The notes under the pieces: generated by a model
The model's input: only the letters and a program-made list of their open reading frames with translations
Told to the model about the DNA's origin: nothing
The model's database searches: none
Part shown: positions 1 to 6,493 of the stretch, piece by piece
Numbering within the stretch: the stretch's first letter is position 1
Layout: each line of letters opens with the position of its first letter
NCBI GenBank assembly: GCA_005883905.1
Contig: VAYD01000134.1
Location: 1 to 6,493, forward strand
DNA length: 6,493 nt
Direction of reading: 5' to 3'
From: Actinomycetota bacterium
GTDB lineage: Bacteria; Actinomycetota; Thermoleophilia; Solirubrobacterales; Solirubrobacteraceae
Translations under genes and position numbers: made by a program

Positions 1-261
1 TCCCAGGAGCGCAAGCTGAACAAGGCTCGCGGTCGCGCCGCCGAGGGTCATCGCGAGGTTGCCGAGCACCGCATCGAGCGCGCGCGCATGGCCGAGGCCC
101 AGGCACAGCGTGAGCGGGCCGAGGCCGAGCTGCACCAGTCGCGCGCCCAGATGCACGAGCAGGGGCTCGCCGACGACGAGCTCGACGACGCGCCCGACCC
201 CGGGCGCTTCGAGCGTGACCGGGAGAGCGAGCGCGACCGGGAGAGCGAGCGCACGAGCTAG
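1..261 (+). CDS. C-terminal fragment of a charged, probably coiled-coil protein of unknown function
   Basis: Frame 1 is open from the window edge to TAG at 259-261 and gives the last 86 residues of a protein that starts outside the window. The fragment is dominated by Glu, Arg, Ala, Gln and His with almost no hydrophobic stretches. Residues about 1-60 have the spacing of a long helix or coiled coil, including stretches such as VAEHRIERARMAEAQAQ. A short acidic hinge follows (DDELDDAPDPG), and then a tail in which ERDRES occurs twice in tandem. There is no membrane segment and no catalytic motif. Met30 (88-90) is an in-frame ATG, but the open frame runs upstream of it without a break, so a start outside the window is more likely. 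The stop lies 23 bp before the ctaA start on the same strand, so the two genes may share a transcript. I do not recognise the family. The high-GC codon pattern supports real coding; the function is unknown. Confidence 0.7.
   Translation, partial: SQERKLNKARGRAAEGHREVAEHRIERARMAEAQAQRERAEAELHQSRAQMHEQGLADDELDDAPDPGRFERDRESERDRESERTS
211..258 (+). repeat. 18-bp tandem repeat in the tail of the charged protein
   Basis: An 18-bp unit at 211-228 is repeated at 229-246 with one T/C difference, and a partial third copy follows at 247-258. The period is a multiple of three, so each unit adds ERDRES to the protein. This is a small in-frame duplication of the slippage type near the C-terminus, and the copy number may vary between strains. 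Confidence 0.75.
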
Positions 262-274
262 CAATTGCGTCATC

Positions 275-314
275 CTGCGGGGAGATGCAGGAGCGCTTCA
301 CGATCTCCCCGCAG
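275..314 (+). promoter_or_regulatory. Perfect 12-bp hairpin over the ctaA ribosome-binding region and start codon
   Basis: CTGCGGGGAGAT at 275-286 is the exact reverse complement of ATCTCCCCGCAG at 303-314, with a 16-nt loop at 287-302. The left arm holds the only Shine-Dalgarno-like run just upstream (GGGGAG, 279-284) and the A and U of the ATG at 285-287. The right arm is codons 7-10 of ctaA. Folded mRNA would hide the initiation site. A second purine-rich run, AGGAG (289-293), would be exposed in the loop. No T-run follows, so a classical intrinsic terminator for the upstream gene is less likely, although U-less terminators are proposed in actinobacteria. The pairing is seen directly; translational control is inference. 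Confidence 0.6.
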
Positions 315-1241
315 CGGTTCACCCAGCTCGCGTGGTTCACGCTCGGCCTGCTGATGGTCGTCGTGGTCACCGGCGCGGGCGTTCGGCTGACGCGCTCCGG
401 CCTGGGTTGCCCCGACTGGCCCAAGTGCCACGGCGGCACGCTCCCGCCGGCGAACGTCAACTCGATCATCGAGTACACGAACCGCGTCCTCAGCGGTCTC
501 GTCAGCGTCGTCGGCATCGGCGTCTGGATCGCATCGTTCCGCCGCCGGCCGCGGCGCCGCGACCTGACGTGGATCTCGGCGTTCTTCCCGGTGTTCCTGA
601 TCACCGAGGCAGCGCTCGGCGCGCTGACCGTGAAGCACGACCTCGAACCCGGGTACGTCATGGCGCACTTCGGCGTCGGGATGCTCGTCCTGATCGCGTC
701 GGTGGCGCTGGTCTGGCGCTGTCGCTCCGACGAGCCGCGTCCGGCGACCGAGCTGCCGCGCCCGCTGTGGGCGATGATCTGGACGCTGCTGCCACTCGGC
801 GCCGTGGTGATCTTCGCCGGGACGGTGGCGACCGCGGCGGGCCCGCACGCCGGCGGGCAGAAGAACCAGCCGGTCAACCGCCTGGACTTCAAGGGCGACG
901 AGACGCTGCGCTGGGCGGTCCACGCGCACGGCCACATCGCCGCGGCGCTCGGGGTGCTGGCGCTCGCGAGCTGGCTGTACCTGCAGATGACGAATGGCCC
1001 TCGCAGCGTTCTCATCCCGTTGACGGCGACGACCGTGCTGCTCGGAGTCCAGGGCCTGATCGGCCACATCCAGTGGGACAACCAGCTCCCCGCCGGGCTC
1101 GTGTTCGTCCACGTCTCGCTGGCGTGCGCGACGTGGGTCACGCTGTTGTGGTCGGTCGCGGCGGCCGGGGCGAAGGTGCCCGCTCGTCAGCCGAGCACGC
1201 GCTCGACGGCGGCGACCGCGAGCGGCACCAGGGCCGCGTAG
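285..1241 (+). CDS. ctaA: Heme A synthase, COX15/CtaA family
   Basis: This 318-residue integral membrane protein should oxidise the C8 methyl group of heme O to give heme A for aa3-type cytochrome oxidase. About eight membrane helices can be seen, near residues 14-33, 69-85, 96-115, 122-144, 163-183, 212-233, 242-261 and 269-293. The family signature GAGVRLTRSGLGCPDWPKC runs over residues 30-48 and places Cys42 and Cys48 in the first extracellular loop. Candidate heme ligands are His128, His213/215/217 and His276. The first-half E-x-x-H-R motif reads E63-Y-T-N66-R67, with Asn at the usual ligand position; I recall the same change in other actinobacterial CtaA. The second extracellular loop has GPHAG but no cysteine pair. 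Arg-rich residues 86-92 form a cytoplasmic loop. The ATG at 285 is the only conventional start before helix 1, but its GGGGAG abuts it with no spacer and lies in a hairpin. After helix 8 the last 20 or so residues are low-complexity. No ctaB is adjacent. Confidence 0.93.
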   Translation: MQERFTISPQRFTQLAWFTLGLLMVVVVTGAGVRLTRSGLGCPDWPKCHGGTLPPANVNSIIEYTNRVLSGLVSVVGIGVWIASFRRRPRRRDLTWISAFFPVFLITEAALGALTVKHDLEPGYVMAHFGVGMLVLIASVALVWRCRSDEPRPATELPRPLWAMIWTLLPLGAVVIFAGTVATAAGPHAGGQKNQPVNRLDFKGDETLRWAVHAHGHIAAALGVLALASWLYLQMTNGPRSVLIPLTATTVLLGVQGLIGHIQWDNQLPAGLVFVHVSLACATWVTLLWSVAAAGAKVPARQPSTRSTAATASGTRAA

Positions 1242-1351
1242 GCGAGCAGCAGGCGCGTCGGCGGATAGCCGCGACGCGAACGGCGTCGCGAGCGGACCTG
1301 ACGCCGCGTGAGCGTGCTCGCATAGATCGAGGCCGGCGGACCGCTCCTCAT
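1187..1351 (-). CDS. Possible 54-residue single-helix membrane protein, overlapping the ctaA 3' end
   Basis: From ATG at 1351-1349 to TGA at 1189-1187, the minus strand encodes 54 residues: a short polar start, an Arg-rich stretch (residues about 17-29), then a hydrophobic helix RLLLAYAALVPLAVAAVERV ending near the C-terminus. Such a basic segment before one helix would put the N-terminus in the cytoplasm. The ORF starts 55 bp beyond the stop of the SpoIIE-type gene on the same strand and overlaps the last 55 bp of ctaA tail-to-tail. Codons outside the overlap still favour G/C in the third position, though with several CGT, CGA and TAT. Inside the overlap the third positions of both genes coincide, so codon bias cannot tell which is real. 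The ribosome-binding site is weak (ACGAG next to the ATG). I do not recognise a family; it may be a chance ORF. Confidence 0.3.
   Translation of the reverse strand: MRSGPPASIYASTLTRRQVRSRRRSRRGYPPTRLLLAYAALVPLAVAAVERVLG
1270..1290. terminator. 8-bp hairpin between the convergent genes, possible U-less bidirectional terminator
   Basis: CGCGACGC (1270-1277) and GCGTCGCG (1283-1290) are exact reverse complements around a 5-nt loop, 29 bp past the ctaA stop. There is no T-run on either side. The position suits transcription ending between convergent genes. However, the same bases encode the Arg-rich part of the possible small ORF, and repeated arginine codons can produce such symmetry by themselves. 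Confidence 0.35.
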
Positions 1352-1391
1352 CTCGTGGCGAATGCAACACGGTCCGTCGGACGGGACGCAA

Positions 1392-1423
1392 ACGGCGATC
1401 CCGCTCTCAGCGGGAAACGCCGT
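1392..1423 (-). terminator. Two-part hairpin over the stop codon of the SpoIIE-type gene
   Basis: On the plus strand, ACGGCG (1392-1397) pairs with CGCCGT (1418-1423), and CCCGCT (1400-1405) pairs with AGCGGG (1409-1414). A small AT/AAA internal loop separates them and the closing loop is 3 nt. The stop codon of the minus-strand gene (1407-1409) lies in the tip of the hairpin. On the minus transcript the only following U-rich bases are UU, so termination would be weak or factor-assisted; protection of the mRNA 3' end is another possibility. Confidence 0.45.
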
Positions 1424-3929
1424 CGGCGCGCAGGACGAGCACGGCCAGGTCGTCGCGCTGCGGTCCCTCCTCGAAGGCCAGCAGCGCGGCATCGATGCGC
1501 TGTGCGATGTCCTCGGGCGTCAACCCGTCGCACGTCTCGAGCAGGGCGGCCAAGCGGGCCTGCCCGAAGCGCTCGCCGCCGCTGCGCGTCGTGTCGGTGA
1601 CGCCGTCCGTGTAGAGGACGAGCGTGTCGCCGGGGCGCAGGTCGAGCTCGCTCGCCTCCCAGGCGATCTCTTCGAACGCGCCGAGCAGCGTGCCGGGGCG
1701 CCCCGCCGGCTCGGCGCCGCCGCGGGCGCGCAGCACGTAGGGCGGCGGGTGCCCGGCGCAGACGAGCCGCAGGTGCACGCCCTCGTCGCCGTTGGACAGG
1801 TGGGCGCAGATCGCGGTGCACAGCTGGCGGCGCTCGGGATCGACGACGAGGACGTCGTTGAGGCGCTCGAGCGCGCGTTCCGGGCGACGCTCGTACAGCG
1901 CCGCCGTGCGCAGCGTGTAGCGCGCGAGCGACGTGATCGCGGCTGCAACCGGGCCCTTGCCGGTGACGTCGCCGATGACGACCATCCAGCCGTTCACCGC
2001 AGGGAACAGGTCGTAGAAGTCGCCGCCCACCTCGGAGGACACGCCGGCGGCGCGGAAGCGAGCCGCGATCGTCAGCCCGGGCACGTCGGGGAGGCGCGGC
2101 GGCAGCAGGCTGCGCTGCAGCGTGGTGGCGATGTGCGAGCGCGCCGCGTGCACGCGGGCGTTGGCGATCGCGACACCGGCGCGGCGGCCGATCTCCTCCA
2201 TCAGTGCGAGATCCGCGAGGCTCAGCCGGCGCCCGGGCCCGGCGCTGACGAGCGCGATCGCCCCCCGCGTCTCCTCGCCCGGGACGACGAGTGGGACGAC
2301 GGCCACCGAGGCCAGCTGGTCCGGCGAGCTCGCGCCGAGCGCGACGTCGTCGAGGCTCGACTCGCCCGGCGGGGTGCGCTCGAGCGCCTCGTCGGCGAGC
2401 GCCTCAAAGCGCTCGGGCTCGGGGACGTCGAGGTCCGCGACCGCCATCCGGCGCAGGCGGCCCTGCTCGTCGGGCACGTGAACCGCGCACCAGTCGGCGA
2501 AGTCGGGGACCATCGCCCATGCCGCCTTCTCGATCGTGGCCTCGACCTCGAGCGACGACGCGAGCATCTGCGTGGCCGACGCGAGGAAGCGCTGCCGGCG
2601 CGTGATCTGGGCCGCCTCGGTGATGTCCTCGGTGACCGTCACGGCGAGCCGCTCGCCGCCGCCCTCGGAAACGATCGGCGTCGCCGCGAGCCGGACCCAC
2701 CGCTCCTCGTGGGTCACGCGATCGACCTGGCGTAGCACGACGGGCTCGGGCCGCTCGCCCTCGAGCGCGCGGCGCCCCGGGTACTCGCCGGCGGGGAACG
2801 GCTCGCCGTCCTCGGTGAACTGCCAGTAGCGCGCCCCGATCTCGGCGACCGGCATCGCGATGAGCTCCTCGGGCGAGGCGGCGCCCATGATGTCGGCGGC
2901 GGCCTGGTTGGCGTAGACCAGCTCGCCGCTCTCGTCCTGCACGGTCACCGCCTCGGTCAGGTTCTGCAGGATCGCCTCGAGCTGGCCCTCGGCCCGCCGC
3001 AGCTCGCCGAACAGACGTGCGTTGTCGACCGCGAGCGCAGCGCGGCGCGCGAGGTCTCGCGCGACCGAGAAGTCCTGGTCGTCGTAGGGGACGTCGCCGG
3101 CGAAGCGCAGCAGCGACAGGACGCCGAGCGTGCGGCCGCGCGCGCTCAACGGGACGACGATCGCCGAGCGGTACTGCAGGCGCTGCATCAGCCCGAGGTG
3201 CTCGGGGCTGGAGGCATAGCGCTCGAGCTCGATCGTCGGAAGCTCCGGCAGGAGGAGGGGCCGGCCGGTCCGCGCCGCCACCGCGACGGGGTGCTCGCCC
3301 GCCGGGTCCAGCGGCGCGCGGCCGCGCTCGGTCCGCAGCGCGTCCGCGTCGCGCGGATCCGTCGAGCGCGCGACGACGCCCTTGAGACTCCCGTCGGGCT
3401 CGAGCAGGTCGATGATGCACAGGTCGGCCATGTCCGGCGTGGCCAGCCCGGTGACCGCGTCGAGCATCGTCATCGCGTCCTGGGGCGCCTCGAGCAGCTG
3501 GCTGGAGCGCGAGGCGAACTCCTGGCGCACGCGCTCCGCGCGCTCGCGGTGGAGCAGGTCGGTGGTCCGTCGGCGTTCGGCTTCGAGGCGCTCGCGGATG
3601 CCGGCCGCGATCACGGCGAGCACGCCGCCCGCCAGGGCCAGCGCGATGTGCGAGATGTGGATCGCCTCGCCGAAGGTGTCGTTCACGGCGCCCAGGCCGA
3701 TGGACGCCAGGAACGCGGCTGCCGCGACGATCGCCGTCTCGCGCGGCGTGCCGCGCGTCGCGATGAACATCGGGGCGATCAGCACCCACGGCGTGAGCGA
3801 GACGGTGCCCGACAGCGCGACGTCGATCGCGACGATCGCGAGGAGCACGACCGCGCCCAGAGCCAGGACCGCGGCGTCTGGATCCCGGTTGGTGCGAAGG
3901 GGGACGGGAGGATCCATGCCCGCGCCCAT
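1407..3929 (-). CDS. Membrane-anchored GAF-PAS-GAF-SpoIIE (PP2C-type) serine phosphatase
   Basis: This 840-residue sensor phosphatase has about four N-terminal membrane helices (near 19-38, 45-58, 64-81 and 91-111), a charged coiled-coil linker (112-140), a GAF domain (about 142-308), a PAS domain with its PAC end (about 313-440), a second GAF (about 447-598) and a C-terminal PPM/SpoIIE domain (about 600-838). The metal-binding acidic residues are all present: VGGDFYD (Asp637, Asp640), GDVTGKGP (Asp654), YTDGVTD (Asp775) and QRDDLAV (Asp826/827). It should therefore be active. The family usually dephosphorylates anti-anti-sigma (STAS) proteins in partner-switching stress pathways, but no such partner is nearby. 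The start is uncertain. The ATG at 3929-3927 has AGG directly against it, while the ATG at 3917-3915 (Met5) sits just after a strong hairpin. The gap to lon upstream is 28 bp, suggesting one transcript. No signs of decay or frameshift. Confidence 0.92.
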   Translation of the reverse strand: MGAGMDPPVPLRTNRDPDAAVLALGAVVLLAIVAIDVALSGTVSLTPWVLIAPMFIATRGTPRETAIVAAAAFLASIGLGAVNDTFGEAIHISHIALALAGGVLAVIAAGIRERLEAERRRTTDLLHRERAERVRQEFASRSSQLLEAPQDAMTMLDAVTGLATPDMADLCIIDLLEPDGSLKGVVARSTDPRDADALRTERGRAPLDPAGEHPVAVAARTGRPLLLPELPTIELERYASSPEHLGLMQRLQYRSAIVVPLSARGRTLGVLSLLRFAGDVPYDDQDFSVARDLARRAALAVDNARLFGELRRAEGQLEAILQNLTEAVTVQDESGELVYANQAAADIMGAASPEELIAMPVAEIGARYWQFTEDGEPFPAGEYPGRRALEGERPEPVVLRQVDRVTHEERWVRLAATPIVSEGGGERLAVTVTEDITEAAQITRRQRFLASATQMLASSLEVEATIEKAAWAMVPDFADWCAVHVPDEQGRLRRMAVADLDVPEPERFEALADEALERTPPGESSLDDVALGASSPDQLASVAVVPLVVPGEETRGAIALVSAGPGRRLSLADLALMEEIGRRAGVAIANARVHAARSHIATTLQRSLLPPRLPDVPGLTIAARFRAAGVSSEVGGDFYDLFPAVNGWMVVIGDVTGKGPVAAAITSLARYTLRTAALYERRPERALERLNDVLVVDPERRQLCTAICAHLSNGDEGVHLRLVCAGHPPPYVLRARGGAEPAGRPGTLLGAFEEIAWEASELDLRPGDTLVLYTDGVTDTTRSGGERFGQARLAALLETCDGLTPEDIAQRIDAALLAFEEGPQRDDLAVLVLRADGVSR

Positions 3930-3944
3930 CCTACGGGCGCGGGC
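3918..3944 (-). promoter_or_regulatory. All-G/C 10-bp hairpin between lon and the phosphatase gene, enclosing its start
   Basis: GCCCGCGCCC (3918-3927) and GGGCGCGGGC (3935-3944) are exact reverse complements around the 7-nt loop 3928-3934. The hairpin begins 13 nt past the lon stop. In the minus-strand mRNA the loop reads GUAGGAU, so the only Shine-Dalgarno-like AGG and the first two bases of the outer AUG are in the loop. The stem ends exactly one base before the inner ATG at 3917. It could reduce phosphatase translation, act as an attenuator or terminator after lon (no U-run is seen), or block 3' exonucleases. The pairing is seen; the role is inferred. Confidence 0.55.
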
Positions 3945-3957
3945 TGGGCTCTATGGA

Positions 3958-6291
<2,334 letters not shown>

Positions 6292-6297
6292 GTGCAT

Positions 6298-6302
6298 CCT
6301 TT
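6298..6302 (-). promoter_or_regulatory. Ribosome-binding site of lon, deciding the start
   Basis: The minus strand reads AAAGG here. It is six bases from the ATG at 6291-6289 but directly against the ATG at 6297-6295, so it favours initiation at 6291. Confidence 0.7.
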
Positions 6303-6340
6303 ACGGGTTCAACCGTTGCAGACGCAACTTTAGCAGAGAT
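6303..6340 (-). promoter_or_regulatory. AT-richer leader between the desaturase stop and lon, with two small palindromes
   Basis: This 38-base gap is clearly richer in A/T than its surroundings. It contains GGTTCAACC (6306-6314, a palindrome about C6310) and GTTGC/GCAAC (6315-6319 and 6324-6328, 4-nt loop). On the minus strand TAAAGT (6332-6327) could be a weak -10 box, but I see no good -35 at the right distance. No CIRCE or HAIR (HspR) consensus is present. A lon promoter could also lie inside the desaturase gene. Confidence 0.3.
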
Positions 6341-6368
6341 CTACGTTGATTTGACTGAGATCTTCTGC
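6333..6368. promoter_or_regulatory. Inverted repeat across the desaturase stop; GAGATCT twice, 21 bp apart
   Basis: GCAGAGATCT (6333-6342) pairs with AGATCTTCTGC (6358-6368) over ten base pairs with T6364 bulged and a 15-nt spacer. The same bases contain GAGATCT at 6336-6342 and at 6357-6363, a spacing of two helical turns. In RNA it would be a hairpin over the desaturase stop without a U-run. In DNA it could be a two-site operator upstream of lon. Both readings are inference. Confidence 0.4.
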
Positions 6369-6493
6369 GCTTGGCGCTCGGGCGTGATGCGCACGACGCT
6401 CCAGACCAGCCCGAGCTTCTCCATCGCGACGATCACCCATCCCGCGAGGTCGACCTCACGCTTGCGCAACCCGTGGAAGGCCGAGCGCGGGAA
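6341..6493 (-). CDS. C-terminal fragment of a membrane fatty acid (acyl-CoA-type) desaturase
   Basis: The minus strand is open from the window edge to TAG at 6343-6341 and gives the last 50 residues of a protein whose start lies to the right. It begins FPRSAFHGL, continues with VDLAGWVIVAMEKLGLVW and ends with VRITPERQAQKI and a short polar tail. This matches the extreme C-terminus of delta-9-type membrane desaturases, where the sequence after the third histidine box (H-x-x-H-H-A-F-P) runs into S-x-x-H-G-L, then a helix containing E-x-L-G-L, then a basic tail. The His boxes themselves would be just outside the window. The enzyme would put a double bond into acyl chains using a di-iron centre, tuning membrane fluidity. 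The stop is 49 bp before the preferred lon start on the same strand, so read-through into lon is plausible. The family call rests on only 50 residues, from pattern recognition. Confidence 0.85.
   Translation of the reverse strand, partial: FPRSAFHGLRKREVDLAGWVIVAMEKLGLVWSVVRITPERQAQKISVKST

Noticed and set aside
211..258. Link between the ERDRES repeat and the lon palindrome, which share GCGACCGGGA
   Set aside because: Ten shared bases in GC-rich DNA that both encode Arg-Asp-type residues are expected by chance. The repeat architectures differ (tandem versus palindromic).
261..268. GCAATTGC palindrome just after the first gene
   Set aside because: Eight bases, no partner element, and no promoter-like boxes at sensible spacing. 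Too short to call.
300..305. Rare ACG or ATC start for ctaA after the AGGAG at 289-293
   Set aside because: The spacing would fit, but non-canonical starts are rare and an in-frame ATG at 285 gives a normal N-terminus. Kept only as a note on the hairpin.
59..1600. A 513-codon plus-strand open frame overlapping ctaA
   Set aside because: It runs in another frame through the charged gene and ctaA. Its translation is Arg/Ala/Pro-rich without domains, as expected from a high-GC shadow frame.
6298..6368. Heat-shock operators (CIRCE, HAIR) upstream of lon
   Set aside because: Neither the TTAGCACTC-N9-GAGTGCTAA pattern nor the CTTGAGT-N7-ACTCAAG pattern is present.

Overview
The window is a high-GC (about 70%), strongly G/C-third-position stretch of an ordinary bacterial chromosome. 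Lon, the acyl-CoA-type desaturase tail and the CtaA sequence (with the E-x-x-N-R motif) look actinobacterial, possibly Solirubrobacterales/Thermoleophilia. That placement is inference from protein character, not from a marker gene. I see no tRNA, rRNA, CRISPR array, integrase, transposase or defence island.

Layout. Two plus-strand genes are on the left: the 3' end of a very charged, probably coiled-coil protein (1-261), then a heme A synthase, ctaA (285-1241). From about 1187 to the right edge, everything is on the minus strand. Read in transcription order from the right, it is the 3' end of a membrane fatty acid desaturase (6341-6493), lon protease (3958-6291), a large membrane-anchored GAF-PAS-GAF-SpoIIE phosphatase (1407-3929), and possibly a 54-residue single-helix membrane protein (1187-1351) that would overlap the ctaA tail tail-to-tail.

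How the genes may work together. CtaA supplies heme A to aa3-type cytochrome oxidase. The minus-strand set (lipid desaturation, ATP-dependent proteolysis, sensor phosphatase) could be a stress or envelope-homeostasis directon. The gaps are short (49 bp to the preferred lon start, and 28 bp between lon and the phosphatase), so co-transcription is possible. No anti-sigma factor, anti-anti-sigma factor or sigma factor partner for the phosphatase lies in the window.

The most unusual signals are nucleic-acid structures. (1) A perfect 12-bp inverted repeat covers the ribosome-binding region and the first two bases of the ctaA start codon. (2) A perfect all-G/C 10-bp inverted repeat sits at the start of the phosphatase gene. 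(3) An inverted repeat with one bulge, which also contains GAGATCT twice at a 21-bp spacing, straddles the desaturase stop upstream of lon. (4) A 38-bp palindromic element with 7-bp direct repeats lies in frame inside lon, just before the Walker A region, and encodes an Arg/Ser/Asp-rich loop. None of the hairpins has a convincing U-tract. I do not see a complete new multi-gene system; these structures are the leads worth testing.
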